A stretch of DNA of 64,000 nt from Sphingomonas sp. PAMC 26621 (lineage in GTDB: Bacteria; Pseudomonadota; Alphaproteobacteria; Sphingomonadales; Sphingomonadaceae), in the NCBI RefSeq assembly GCF_000251145.1, contig NZ_AIDW01000037.1, positions 62,001 through 126,000 of the forward strand, in the 5' to 3' direction. Positions 35,822-46,394 of the stretch are shown in pieces; the stretch's first letter is position 1; the number at the start of each line of letters is the position of its first letter. A model generated the notes under the pieces. The model saw only the letters and a program-made list of their open reading frames with translations. It ran no database searches and had not been told where the DNA came from. Position numbers and translations under genes: made by a program.

Positions 35822-36673
35822 TCAGATATCCTGGACCAGCCGCCCGTACAGCTCGGGCCGGCGATCGCGGAAAAAGCCGAACGCGGCACGATGGCGCTTC
35901 ACCCGGTCGAGGTCGATCGTCGCGGTGATCACACCCTCCTCCTCGCGTCCCAGCTCCGCCAGGATGTCGCCGCGCTCGTCCGCGATGAAGCTGGTGCCGT
36001 AGAAGGTCTGGTCGTGCTCGACGCCGACGCGGTTGGCCGCGACGATCGGCACGACGTTCGACACTGCATGGCCGACCATCGCGCGCCGCCACAGCCGCGC
36101 GGTATCGAGCGACGTGTCGTGCGGCTCGCTGCCGATCGCCGTCGGGTAGAACAGGACTTCCGCCCCCATCAGCATCATCGCGCGCGCGGTTTCGGGATAC
36201 CATTGGTCCCAGCACACCCCGACGCCGAGCGTCGTTTTCGCAGGACCGGGCCACACCTTGAAGCCGGTGTTGCCGGGGCGGAAATAGAATTTCTCCTCAT
36301 AGCCCGGGCCGTCCGGGATATGGCTCTTGCGATAGACGCCCTGCACCTCGCCGTCGGGGCCGATCATCGCGAGGCTATTGTAATGATGCGGCCCGTCCGC
36401 CTCGAAGAAGCTGGTCGGGATCGTCACCTTGAGCGCCTCGGCGAGCGCCTGCATCGCGAGCACCGCCTTGTGCTCGCCGACTGGTTTCGCGTTGGAGAAC
36501 AGCCCCTCGTCCTCGACCCGGCAGAAATATTCGCCCTCGAACAGTTCGGGCGGCAGGATCACCTGCGCGCCGCGGCTCGCGGCCTCGCGCACGAGTTCCG
36601 AGACATGCTCGATATTCGCGTCCATATCGTTCGAGAAAGCGAGTTGCAGCGCGGCTACGGTGATTTCGGTCAT
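35822..36673 (-). CDS. aguB: N-carbamoylputrescine amidase
   Basis: Converts N-carbamoylputrescine to putrescine, the second step of agmatine catabolism. The 283-residue nitrilase-superfamily enzyme has the Glu-Lys-Cys triad: E in PPELFEGEYF (about 44), K in YRKSHIPDGPGY (about 116) and C in VGVCWDQWYPE (about 153). The ATG at 36673 is where family homology starts. Agmatine deiminase (aguA) is 2 kb away on the same strand, so the window has the complete agmatine-to-putrescine route. Confidence 0.93.
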   Translation of the reverse strand: MTEITVAALQLAFSNDMDANIEHVSELVREAASRGAQVILPPELFEGEYFCRVEDEGLFSNAKPVGEHKAVLAMQALAEALKVTIPTSFFEADGPHHYNSLAMIGPDGEVQGVYRKSHIPDGPGYEEKFYFRPGNTGFKVWPGPAKTTLGVGVCWDQWYPETARAMMLMGAEVLFYPTAIGSEPHDTSLDTARLWRRAMVGHAVSNVVPIVAANRVGVEHDQTFYGTSFIADERGDILAELGREEEGVITATIDLDRVKRHRAAFGFFRDRRPELYGRLVQDI

Positions 36674-36722
36674 GCGCCGCCATATCGTGCTTCGTACGCC
36701 AGATTCAAACGGGATATCGCTG

Positions 36723-37121
36723 ATGGAACGGTTGTTCGAGACGATTGCCCAACGTGTCGCCAGTTGGGCGGGGCGGCCGATCGCGTTCGTCAGCGCCTTC
36801 ACGGTGGTGGCGGTGTGGGGGATGACCGGGCCGCTGTTCCATTATTCGGACACGTGGCAGCTCGTCATCAACACCTCGACGACGATCGTGACGTTCCTGA
36901 TGGTGTTCCTGATCCAGAATGCGCAGAATCGCGATGCGTCGGCGATCCAGGCCAAGCTCGACGAGATCATCCGCGCGACGACGGACGCGCGCAACGAGTT
37001 CATCGGGATCGAGCACATGACTCAGGACGAACTCGAGCGGATCAAGCGCGTGCTCGAGCGGGAGTGCGGCGACGACACGACGCATCATGAATCGATCGAG
37101 CGGTTGTTGGGGCGGCTTTAG
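36723..37121 (+). CDS. Low-affinity iron permease family protein
   Basis: A 132-residue protein with two hydrophobic segments (about 17-33 and 45-62, FVSAFTVVAVWGMTG and LVINTSTTIVTFLMVFLIQ) and the family sequence QNAQNRDASAIQAKLDEIIRA followed by a charged cytoplasmic helix. This is the bacterial small membrane protein family named after fungal low-affinity iron permease; transport activity in bacteria is not well shown. It is divergent from aguB with 49 bases between. No ribosome binding site is obvious. Confidence 0.8.
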   Translation: MERLFETIAQRVASWAGRPIAFVSAFTVVAVWGMTGPLFHYSDTWQLVINTSTTIVTFLMVFLIQNAQNRDASAIQAKLDEIIRATTDARNEFIGIEHMTQDELERIKRVLERECGDDTTHHESIERLLGRL

Positions 37122-37200
37122 GGTCCCGCCGCTGTGTGTTCCTGCGCCGGCAGGAACCCAGAGTTGCAGACGTCGCGTTCGTTTGACGGAATCCCCCGAC

Positions 37201-37290
37201 CCGTTCGGGCTGAGCGAAGTCGAAGCCCCGCTCGCGCCAAAGGCCTTGCTGAGGGCGGCAAGCGGCCCTTCGACTGCGCTCAGGGCGAAC
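37201..37290. repeat. Dispersed inverted repeat, type B
   Basis: Two arms, 37201-37225 (starts CCGTTCGGGCTGAGCG) and 37266-37290 (starts CCCTTCGACTGCGCTC), are imperfect reverse complements. The same arms occur at 43428-43516, and variants at 45883-46000. It lies between the convergent permease and phosphoesterase genes and may act as a transcription end or be a mobile REP-like unit. Confidence 0.75.
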
Positions 37291-37303
37291 CGAAGAGGTC
37301 AGT

Positions 37304-38341
37304 CTAGCGTGGCCCCGCGCGCAGCGTGATCCGCGTCAATTCCGACGGCACGCCCAGCCGCAGCGCGAACCCCGGCCACAACCCCGTGCCGTTGCTGACG
37401 TACAGCGTCATGCCCTCGACGGCATAGCGCCCCGAGACGAACCCGGCGTTGCCGCGGGCGACCAGCCGGTCGAGCCCGACGATCATCCCGCCGTGCGTAT
37501 GCCCCGATAGCTGCAACGCCACACCGCGCGCCGCCGCGGTGCGCGCCATCCGGGGCTGATGGTCGAGCAGGATGATCGGCGCGCCCGCCGGTGCGCCTGC
37601 CAGCGCCTTCCCCAGATCGGGCGTGGGATGGCCGGTCTCGCGCGCCGACAGATCGGTGACTCCCGCGATCACCAGCCGCCCGTCGCCGCGAGTCAGCACC
37701 GCGTGCGCGTTGGGTAGGAGATGCATCCCCATCCCTGCGAAATGCGCCATCCACGCCTCATATTCGAAGAAATATTCGTGGTTGCCCGGGATCGCGTAGA
37801 TCCCGTCGGCGGCGCGAAGCCCGCGCAACGGTTCCACATCCGCGCGGCGCATCGCGATCGATCCGTCGATGAAGTCGCCGGTCACGACGATCAGATCGGG
37901 GTGGAGCGCATTGGTGCGATCGACCACCGCCTGCGTCCAGCGCGCGGGGAACAGGCGGCTGATGTGGAGGTCGGTCAGTTGCACCAGCGTATAGCCGTCG
38001 AACGCCGCGGGCAGCCCGGGGATGACGACGTCGATATTGCGCACCGGCGGCACCCGCTGCGCCTGCGCCACGCCCAGGGCGGCGAGCACCAGCGCCGCCA
38101 GCCCCATTGCGTAGCGCACCGCCACCGCCACCACGAAGCCGCCCTGCCCGATCAGCAGCGCGGGCAGGCGCGCCAGATCGACCGCCAATTGGAACACCGC
38201 GAGCAACAGGATCGCGCCATATGCTACGTTGAACGCGAGCACGACGCCGCACGGCATCTCGGGCGCGAACGGTGACCCCGAGGACAGCCGGCTCCACAAC
38301 AGGAATTGCGAGCCTACCAGCAGCACACCCGCGAGGATCAC
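37304..38341 (-). CDS. Membrane-anchored metallophosphoesterase
   Basis: A 345-residue calcineurin-like phosphoesterase with three N-terminal hydrophobic segments and the catalytic blocks QLTDLHISRLF (about 120), VVTGDFIDG (about 150), IPGNHEYF (about 182), LLDHQP and LSGHTHGGM (about 280). The annotated start is a GTG at 38341. The frame is open 34 codons upstream to a TAA and encodes a plausible membrane segment (LLFSLPWLFVTLRFILPL) but contains no ATG, GTG or TTG. An upstream start may have been lost next to the type A repeat. It lies between aguB-side genes and aguA; the relation to agmatine metabolism is unclear. Confidence 0.85.
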   Translation of the reverse strand: MILAGVLLVGSQFLLWSRLSSGSPFAPEMPCGVVLAFNVAYGAILLLAVFQLAVDLARLPALLIGQGGFVVAVAVRYAMGLAALVLAALGVAQAQRVPPVRNIDVVIPGLPAAFDGYTLVQLTDLHISRLFPARWTQAVVDRTNALHPDLIVVTGDFIDGSIAMRRADVEPLRGLRAADGIYAIPGNHEYFFEYEAWMAHFAGMGMHLLPNAHAVLTRGDGRLVIAGVTDLSARETGHPTPDLGKALAGAPAGAPIILLDHQPRMARTAAARGVALQLSGHTHGGMIVGLDRLVARGNAGFVSGRYAVEGMTLYVSNGTGLWPGFALRLGVPSELTRITLRAGPR

Positions 38342-38492
38342 CTTGGCCGCCGGATGCCACGGGAGCGGCAGGATGAAGCGCAGCGTGACGAACAGCCATG
38401 GCAGGCTGAAAAGCAGGTGGAAGATCGCGCGGTCCTTCTGGCGTTTGCGGGCGTGGTTTTAAGCGGCTCGTAGCGCAAATTGCGGCCCCCAT

Positions 38493-38564
38493 CCCGTTCG
38501 TTTCGAGCGAAGTCGAGAAACCCGGCACAGCGCAGGTTTCTCGACTTCGCTCGAAACGAACGGG
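38493..38564. repeat. Dispersed inverted repeat, type A
   Basis: Perfect 30-base inverted arms at 38493-38522 and 38535-38564 (left arm begins CCCGTTCGTTTCGAGCGAAG) with a 12-base loop. A near-identical copy with one mismatch is at 57741-57810. It separates the phosphoesterase and aguA. Confidence 0.85.
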
Positions 38565-38623
38565 TGGAGGGTTCAAACGGGTGAACGGCAAGAACGGAAA
38601 GAGGGAGGGGAAGGCTCCCCCCC

Positions 38624-39598
38624 TTACCTCGGAATCTGCTGCGAGATGCAGTGGAAGCTGCCGCCCCCGGTGAGGATCGCATCCGCGCGCAGGCCGACCA
38701 CCTCGCGCCCCGGGAACAACGCCTGCAACGCCGCGACCGCCGCCGCATCGTTGGGCGCGCCGTACAGCGGCACCACCACCGCGGCATTGCCGATGTAGAA
38801 GTTCATGTAGCTCGCGGGCACGATCTCCTCGTCGCGCAGCACGCGGCCGGGCGACGGGATGCGCACCAGGTCGATCCCCGGCATCTCGGCGGCGGCGGCA
38901 GCGGCGTGCTGATAGACCAGCCAGTTGGGGTCGTTGTCCGCGGCCTCGGGAATCGCGAGCACCCCCGGCGCGACGAAGCGCGCGAGATTGTCGACATGCC
39001 CGTCGGTATGATCGTGCATCAGCCCGTCGCCGAGCCACAGGATCTGCGCGAAGCCGAGATGGTCGTGGAGCCGCTGCTCGATCTGCGCCTGGTCGAGCGC
39101 CGGGTTGCGGTTCGGGTTGAGCAGGCATTGCCGGGTCGTGACGAGCAACCCGGTCCCGTCGCCATCGATCGCGCCGCCCTCGAGCACCCAGTCGCAACTT
39201 TCGACCGCGATCTGCCTGTCCTCGGCGAGCCGCCGCCCGATGTCGGAATCGCCCGGCAGATCATATTTCCCGCCCCAGCCGTTGAAGGCGAAGTCCCGCC
39301 CGCTGCCGTCCGACAGCAGGATCGGTGCAGTGTCGCGCAGCCAGATGTCGCCGAACGATTCGACCACGATCTCGGCGAAATCGCCCGCCATCGCGCGCGC
39401 GGCGGTCGCCGCCTCGTCATCCGCCGCGACGAGCAGGACGCGCTCGCCGCGCCCTTCGGCATGAACCGCACGCGCGAACGCGACCACCTCGGTGCGCGCA
39501 GGCTCGAGGTCTTCGACCCACAATTCGGGATGGCTCGGGAAGCCGATCCAGACGGCAGAGTGCGGGGCCCATTCGGCGGGCGGGACGGCGCGTGTCAT
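38624..39598 (-). CDS. aguA: Agmatine deiminase
   Basis: Converts agmatine to N-carbamoylputrescine and ammonia. The 324-residue guanidino-group-modifying enzyme has SFGDIWLRDTAPI (about 80), LEGGAIDGDG (about 140), HDHTDGHVDNLARF (about 205) and the catalytic cysteine in TGGGSFHCISQQ near the C-terminus. Start and length match the family's shorter bacterial branch. Its product feeds aguB. Confidence 0.93.
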   Translation of the reverse strand: MTRAVPPAEWAPHSAVWIGFPSHPELWVEDLEPARTEVVAFARAVHAEGRGERVLLVAADDEAATAARAMAGDFAEIVVESFGDIWLRDTAPILLSDGSGRDFAFNGWGGKYDLPGDSDIGRRLAEDRQIAVESCDWVLEGGAIDGDGTGLLVTTRQCLLNPNRNPALDQAQIEQRLHDHLGFAQILWLGDGLMHDHTDGHVDNLARFVAPGVLAIPEAADNDPNWLVYQHAAAAAAEMPGIDLVRIPSPGRVLRDEEIVPASYMNFYIGNAAVVVPLYGAPNDAAAVAALQALFPGREVVGLRADAILTGGGSFHCISQQIPR

Positions 39599-39617
39599 GC
39601 TTCAAACGTTCCTGTGT

Positions 39618-41297
<1,680 letters not shown>

Positions 41298-41416
41298 GCA
41301 CCCCTATTGCTTGGCCGGTGTTCTGACAGCCTCGCGTGCCGGGCGCAATAACGCCAACCAGGTGACTTGGCGGCGCGAATTTGCCTGCTATCATCCCGCC
41401 CAGGGGAGAAATGGGG

Positions 41417-43393
41417 ATGAGAAAGCGCTTTATTGTGATGGTGTTGCTGGCAACGGCCGCAACGCCCGTGCACGCCGCCAGCGATGCCGCCAAAAAGTTC
41501 GGCGCGCGCGAGGAAGTGCAGCAGATCAGCCTGTCCCCGGACGGCAAGCATTTCGTCGCGCTGGTGTCCGATGCAAAGCGCGGGGCCAGCGCGATGGTCT
41601 TCTCGACCGACACGGACACGCCTCCGGTCGTCGTGGTGGCGTCGTCCGGCGAGAAGGAACAGCTCGACTATTGCCAATGGTCGAACAACACCCGGCTGAT
41701 CTGCGGGCTCAGCATCACCGTCGGGCGCGTCAGCGGGATGCTCGGGTTCGACCGGATCGTCACGCTCAGCGCGGACGGCAAGGACATGAAACTGCTGAGC
41801 GCGCGGACTTCGCTCGATTCGGTCGGGATCATGCAGGATGGCGGGCACGTCATCGACTGGCAGGGCGACGCCAAGGGCGACACCGTGCTGATGACGCGGC
41901 AATACGTCGCGAAGTCCGATACCGGCACGCATATCGCGGGCGAAGGCGAGGGCATGGGGGTCGAGCGGATCGATCCGGTTACGCTCCACCGCCAGACGGT
42001 CGAGCGGCCGCGACCGATCGCGCGCGAATATATCGCCGACGGGCAAGGCCATGTCCGCATCATGGGGCTGCGGCCGACGACCGGGGCGGGCTACAGCGGC
42101 GCACGCATGATCTACCAATATCGCAAGCCCGGCGCGACCGCCTGGCTTCCGCTCAGCATTGTGGCCAGCGATTCGCAGACCGAGCAAGGCTTCGATCCCT
42201 ATGCGGTCGATCCGGCGCTCAACGTCACCTATGGGTTCGACGCGCAGAACGGGCGCAAGGCCCTCTACAAGATCGCACTGGACGGCAGCCTCAAGCGTGA
42301 CCTCGTGTTCGCCCGGCCCGATGTCGACGTTGCCGGGCTCGTCGTGATCGGCCGACAGCACCGCGTCGTCGGTGCTACCTATGTCACCGATCGGCGACAG
42401 GTCGAATTCTTCGATCCGGAATTGAAAAAACTTCAGACGAGCCTTGCCAAGGCGCTGCCGAAACAGCCGCTCGTCCGCTTCGTCGATGCCAGCGCGGACG
42501 AATCCAAGCTGCTGCTATGGACCGGAAGCGATGTCGACCCGGGCGGCTTTGCGCTGTTCGACAAGAAGACGCGGCATCTGGGCGGGCTGCTCCGCTCGCG
42601 CCCGCCGCTCGAGGGCGTCACGCTCGCGCCGGTGAAGGCGATCACCTTTCCCGCCGCCGATGGGACGCCGATCCCGGCCTATCTGACGCTACCCGTCGGC
42701 CAGACTGCGAAGAACCTGCCCGCAATCGTCATGCCACACGGCGGGCCGGGCGCGCGCGACGAATGGGGGTTCGACTGGCTCGCGCAATTCTTCGCCGCGC
42801 GAGGCTATGCCGTGCTCCAGCCCAATTACCGCGGATCGACGGGGTATGGTGACGGCTGGTTCCAGAAGAACGGCTTCCAGTCGTGGCGCACCGCGATCGG
42901 CGACGTCAACGACGGCGGGCACTGGCTCGTCAAGGAAGGGATCGCCGCCCCGTCGACGCTCGCGATCGTCGGCTGGTCCTATGGCGGCTATGCCGCGCTG
43001 CAATCCGCGGTGCTCGACCCGACGCTGTTCAAGGCGATCGTCGCGATCGCCCCCGTCACCGATCTCGACACGCTGCGGCACGAGCATGACAATTACATGG
43101 ACTATAATCTCGTCGACGCCTTCATCGGCAAGGGACCGCATGTCCGCCAGGGCTCGCCCGCGCAGAACGCAGCGAAGATCACCGCGCCCGTGCTGATGTT
43201 CCACGGCGACCTCGACCAGAATGTCGGCATCGGCGAATCGCGCCTGATGGCGAGCCGGTTGCGCAACGCGGGCAAGAAGGTCGAACTGGTCGAGTTCAAG
43301 GGGCTGACGCACCAACTCGACGACAGCGAGGCACGGACCACGATGCTCGATCGCAGCGACATGTTCCTGCGCACGACGATGGGGATTCAGTAG
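41417..43393 (+). CDS. S9-family (prolyl oligopeptidase-like) secreted peptidase
   Basis: A 658-residue serine peptidase with a signal peptide (MRKRFIVMVLLATAATPVHAA), an N-terminal beta-propeller-type region starting with QISLSPDGKHFVAL, and a C-terminal alpha/beta-hydrolase domain. The nucleophile is in GWSYGGYAA (about residue 520), the aspartate in HGDLDQNVG and the histidine in KGLTHQL. Of the ATGs at 41411 and 41417 I prefer 41417, which places AGGGGAGA seven bases away. Type B repeats and a terminator follow the gene. Confidence 0.88.
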   Translation: MRKRFIVMVLLATAATPVHAASDAAKKFGAREEVQQISLSPDGKHFVALVSDAKRGASAMVFSTDTDTPPVVVVASSGEKEQLDYCQWSNNTRLICGLSITVGRVSGMLGFDRIVTLSADGKDMKLLSARTSLDSVGIMQDGGHVIDWQGDAKGDTVLMTRQYVAKSDTGTHIAGEGEGMGVERIDPVTLHRQTVERPRPIAREYIADGQGHVRIMGLRPTTGAGYSGARMIYQYRKPGATAWLPLSIVASDSQTEQGFDPYAVDPALNVTYGFDAQNGRKALYKIALDGSLKRDLVFARPDVDVAGLVVIGRQHRVVGATYVTDRRQVEFFDPELKKLQTSLAKALPKQPLVRFVDASADESKLLLWTGSDVDPGGFALFDKKTRHLGGLLRSRPPLEGVTLAPVKAITFPAADGTPIPAYLTLPVGQTAKNLPAIVMPHGGPGARDEWGFDWLAQFFAARGYAVLQPNYRGSTGYGDGWFQKNGFQSWRTAIGDVNDGGHWLVKEGIAAPSTLAIVGWSYGGYAALQSAVLDPTLFKAIVAIAPVTDLDTLRHEHDNYMDYNLVDAFIGKGPHVRQGSPAQNAAKITAPVLMFHGDLDQNVGIGESRLMASRLRNAGKKVELVEFKGLTHQLDDSEARTTMLDRSDMFLRTTMGIQ

Positions 43394-43427
43394 GGGGTTT
43401 CAGGCTGCCCCCACCCCCACCCCCACC

Positions 43428-43516
43428 CCGTTCGGGCTGAGCGAAGTCGAAGCCCCCCTCCCCACGGGCCTTGGCCTGTTTGCGCGCGGCCCTTCGACTG
43501 CGCTCAGGGCGAACGG
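43428..43516. repeat. Dispersed inverted repeat, type B
   Basis: Arms at 43428-43452 and 43490-43516 repeat the sequence of 37201-37290 with a different loop. It lies downstream of the S9 peptidase and just past the rpsD terminator. Confidence 0.75.
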
Positions 43517-43540
43517 GACGGGGGGAAAGGAAGCGCAACG

Positions 43541-43574
43541 AAAAAGGGCGGCCCCAGCGGGACCGCCCTTTTTT
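43541..43574. terminator. Bidirectional rho-independent terminator between rpsD and the S9 gene
   Basis: A stem of GGGCGG-type bases (43546-43568, loop around CCAGCG) is flanked by a run of A on the left and TTTTTT on the right, so it can end transcription on both strands. It is about 100 bases past the rpsD stop and 150 bases past the S9 stop. Confidence 0.8.
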
Positions 43575-43675
43575 GTCTCGAACCGCGCCGTGGCAAAGCC
43601 ACGTCGTCGGACGGGGCGGTGCCCCGCCGGCCGCTCGCGCGGGATGTCCGGATTAGCCGAGGCTAATCCGCGTCA

Positions 43676-44290
43676 TCAGCGCGAGTAGAACTCGACCACG
43701 AGGTTCGGTTCCATCTTCACCGGGTAAGGCACTTCGTCGAGCGACGGAACGCGCGTGAAGGTGACCTTGGCCGCGCCGTCCGGAGCGACGTAATCGGGGA
43801 TGTCGCGCTCGGCGAGCTGCTGCGCTTCGAGCACCAGCGCCATTTCCTTGGCCTTGTCGCCCAGCGTGATCTCGTCACCGACGAAGCAGCGGCGCGATGC
43901 GATGTTGCACTTCACGCCGTTGACGCGGACGTGGCCGTGCGAGACGAGCTGACGCGCCGCCCAGACGGTCGGGGCGAACTTCGCACGATACACGATCATG
44001 TCGAGACGCTGCTCGAGCAGGCCGATCAGGTTCTGGCCGGTGTCGCCCTTCATGCGCGCTGCCTCGGTGTAGCAGGCGCGGAACTGCTTCTCGGTCACGT
44101 CGCCGTAGTAGCCCTTGAGCTTCTGCTTGGCGCGGAGCTGGATGCCGAAGTCCGAGACCTTGCCCTTGCGGCGCTGGCCGTGCTGGCCGGGGCCGTACTC
44201 ACGCTTGTTGACGGGCGACTTGGGACGACCCCAGATATTCTCGCCCATCCGGCGATCGAGCTTGTACTTTGCGCTGCTACGCTTCGACAT
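43676..44290 (-). CDS. rpsD: 30S ribosomal protein S4
   Basis: Primary rRNA-binding protein that nucleates assembly of the small subunit. The 204-residue protein begins MSKRSSAKYKLDRRMGENIW, has the GPGQHGQRRK segment and an S4 RNA-binding domain with RLDMIVYRAKFAPT and SHGHVRVNG (about 95-130). The ATG at 44290 is preceded by AAGGA ten bases upstream. As in other alphaproteobacteria it stands alone outside the ribosomal operon. A strong bidirectional terminator follows. Confidence 0.97.
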   Translation of the reverse strand: MSKRSSAKYKLDRRMGENIWGRPKSPVNKREYGPGQHGQRRKGKVSDFGIQLRAKQKLKGYYGDVTEKQFRACYTEAARMKGDTGQNLIGLLEQRLDMIVYRAKFAPTVWAARQLVSHGHVRVNGVKCNIASRRCFVGDEITLGDKAKEMALVLEAQQLAERDIPDYVAPDGAAKVTFTRVPSLDEVPYPVKMEPNLVVEFYSR

Positions 44291-44502
44291 GATGAATTCC
44301 TTGCAAGTGCCAATAACAAGACCAACGCCGCGGTGAGGCTTTGCTGATCGATACCCGGTCATCGCTCCGCCTGACCCGAGGGTCTGGTCGGGGCCACCGC
44401 TTCACCGGGGTGCGGGGCCTTTTGCGAAGGCGGGCGGGTAGCGGGGGATGCGGCGTGAGTCAAGCTGGACAGGTCGGCAATGCCGCGCCAAGGGCTGTGC
44501 GC

Positions 44503-44808
44503 ATGACCGATCCGATCCTCCCCGGCCCCGACTGCACGACGATGACCGAGGTGCGCGCAGGCGTCGACGCGCTCGACCGCGATCTGGTCGCGCTGCTTGC
44601 GCGCCGCTTCGCTTATATGGATGCGGCGGCACGGATCAAACCTGCGCGCACCGCGGTCCGCGACGAAGCGCGCAAGACGCAGGTCATCGCGAACGCCTGC
44701 GCCGAAGCGCGCGCGGTCGGCGTGCCCGAAGCGGTCGTGGCCGACCTCTGGGAGCGACTGGTCGAAGCGTCGATCGCCTATGAGCTAGCGGCGTTCGACC
44801 GGCGGTAG
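44503..44808 (+). CDS. Chorismate mutase type II (AroQ)
   Basis: A 101-residue all-helical chorismate mutase converting chorismate to prephenate for phenylalanine and tyrosine. It has VRAGVDALDRDLVALLARR (helix 1 with the substrate arginine), YMDAAARIKPAR, VRDEARKTQVI and the C-terminal helix WERLVEASIAYE. The ATG at 44503 suits the family; the frame is open upstream but without similarity. It is divergent from rpsD and convergent with the small secreted protein. Confidence 0.88.
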   Translation: MTDPILPGPDCTTMTEVRAGVDALDRDLVALLARRFAYMDAAARIKPARTAVRDEARKTQVIANACAEARAVGVPEAVVADLWERLVEASIAYELAAFDRR

Positions 44809-44815
44809 ACGCGCC

Positions 44816-45076
44816 TCAGTTTGGAAGCGGCAGGGCGTGCCCGCTCATTTCCTTTTGCGAGATATAGCGTTCCGCGGCGGTCTGTCGGCTCGCGCCGATC
44901 TCGGCCCATTCGGCGCGGGTGTGGCACACGCGCTTCGGGAAGAGCGATCCCGTGACGTCCTCGGCGCGGCAGATCTTCTTGTCCGGATCGGCGATCGGCT
45001 TGGCGGCGACCGCGGGATCGGCTGCGTGGGCGACCAGGGGCGAACTCAGCAAAATTGCGGCAAGTACAAGTTTCAT
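44816..45076 (-). CDS. Small secreted protein of unknown function
   Basis: An 86-residue protein with a clear signal peptide (MKLVLAAILLSSPLVAHAAD, cleavage after AHA). The mature part is about 65 residues with two cysteines (in KKICRAED and KRVCHTRAEW) that could form a disulfide. No family is recognised. The gene overlaps nothing and sits seven bases from the chorismate mutase stop on the opposite strand. Confidence 0.7.
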   Translation of the reverse strand: MKLVLAAILLSSPLVAHAADPAVAAKPIADPDKKICRAEDVTGSLFPKRVCHTRAEWAEIGASRQTAAERYISQKEMSGHALPLPN

Positions 45077-45128
45077 AACGTCCCCCGAATCCGATATCGC
45101 CCGAGCGTATCGAGGGACGATCCACCAA

Positions 45129-46286
45129 TCAAGAACCGCGCGGCTTCTTTCCGCTGAGCGAACTCAGCACGCCACGCATCGTGCGGACTTCCTGCGTCGA
45201 CCAGCCGGGCTTGGTCAGCAACGTCCGCAAGGTCCGACGCGTCACCGGCGTCCGCGCGGGGGGAAAGAAGAAGTCGCTCTCGACCAGCATCGCGTCGAGT
45301 TGCGCGATCATCCCGTCGAGTTCCGCCTGCGGCGCCGGGAGCGGCAGGTCGACCTCGGGCGGGCTGGCGAGCGCGACGCCCTTCGACCATTCGTACGCGA
45401 CAAGGATCACCGCCTGCGCGAGGTTGAGCGAGCCGAACTCAGGGTTGATCGGCACGGTGATGATGCTGCGCGCGACCGCGACGTCGTCGGTCTCGAGGCC
45501 CGAGCGTTCGGGGCCGAACAGGATCGCCGAGCGGCCTGCGGTCGCGTGGATCGCCTGCGCGGCAGCCTCGGGCGTGACGACGGGCTTGGTCACGCCGCGC
45601 TTGCGCACCGTCGTGGCATAGACGTGCGCGCAATCCGCGATCGCCTCGGCGACGGTCTCGAACACCTGCGCCTGTTCGAGCACGATGTCCGCACCCGACG
45701 CGGCCGGACCGGCGCCGGGATTGGGCCAGCCGTCGCGCGGGGAGACGAGGCGCAGCTCAGTCAGTCCGAAATTGAGCATCGCGCGCGCGGCCTTGCCGAT
45801 GTTCTCGCCGAGCTGGGGGCGGACGAGGACGAGGACGGGGGGTGGGGCGGGCGCGGTTTCGGGCGTTTCGCTTGGGGCGGTGCTTCGACTTCGCTCAGCA
45901 CGAACGGATGGAGGAGTGTCCAACGCAACGTCGTCCATCTGTTCATCCGTTTTCGTTACGCTCTCCCCTTCTTCCGTTCGCCCTGAGCGCAGTCGAAGGG
46001 CCCTCTCCGCGGGCGGTATCGCGGCCTCATGCAGCGCCTGCCAGTCCGATCGCATCAACGCTTCCTTCTTTACCCGTGTCCACCCCTTGATCTGGCGCTC
46101 AGCCTCAAGCGCCTCGATCCGCGAGGGGAAATCCTGCGACCACGCCAGTACAACGGGTCGGCGCGTCTGCGTATAACCTTCAATCGTACCGGACTGATGT
46201 TGCCCGATGCGGCCCTCAAGGTTGTCGGTGTGCCCGGTATAATAGCTGCCGTCGCTACAGCGAAGAATGTAGACCCAGAAGCTCAT
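45129..46286 (-). CDS. trmJ: GIY-YIG domain fused to tRNA (Cm32/Um32) methyltransferase TrmJ
   Basis: A 385-residue open frame with two unrelated domains. Residues 1-90 are a GIY-YIG nuclease-like protein (VYILRCSDGSYYTGHT, RIGQHQSG, AERQIKGWTRVKKEAL). Residues about 149-385 are a SPOUT methyltransferase with VLVRPQLGENIGKAARAMLNFGL, FGPERSGLE and EFGSLNLAQAV, typical of TrmJ. The linker (about 91-148) is low-complexity and is encoded by two arms of the type B repeat. TrmJ may also start internally at the ATG at 45938. Fused in frame or not, the methyltransferase is complete. Upstream is nrdR. Confidence 0.88.
   Translation of the reverse strand: MSFWVYILRCSDGSYYTGHTDNLEGRIGQHQSGTIEGYTQTRRPVVLAWSQDFPSRIEALEAERQIKGWTRVKKEALMRSDWQALHEAAIPPAERALRLRSGRTEEGESVTKTDEQMDDVALDTPPSVRAERSRSTAPSETPETAPAPPPVLVLVRPQLGENIGKAARAMLNFGLTELRLVSPRDGWPNPGAGPAASGADIVLEQAQVFETVAEAIADCAHVYATTVRKRGVTKPVVTPEAAAQAIHATAGRSAILFGPERSGLETDDVAVARSIITVPINPEFGSLNLAQAVILVAYEWSKGVALASPPEVDLPLPAPQAELDGMIAQLDAMLVESDFFFPPARTPVTRRTLRTLLTKPGWSTQEVRTMRGVLSSLSGKKPRGS
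45883..46000. repeat. Type B repeat arms within the trmJ open frame
   Basis: Arms at 45883-45907 (CTTCGACTTCGCTCAGCACG) and 45974-46000 (CCGTTCGCCCTGAGCGCAG) are inverted relative to each other and match the intergenic type B elements. They encode LRLRSGR and AERSRS segments of the linker. A further partial variant lies at about 46313-46350, upstream of the gene. Confidence 0.75.
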
Positions 46287-46394
46287 CGTGCGGCCCTATC
46301 CTTCGATACGCGTCTTCGACTTCGCTCAGCCGCTACTCGGGACGAACGGAAGTGGGTGAAACCGGGGATGAAAGCAGGGGCAAACGATCCGCCC

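Noticed and set aside
35696..37090. Plus-strand frame of 464 codons opposite aguB
   Set aside because: It overlaps aguB and the permease gene; no domain support.
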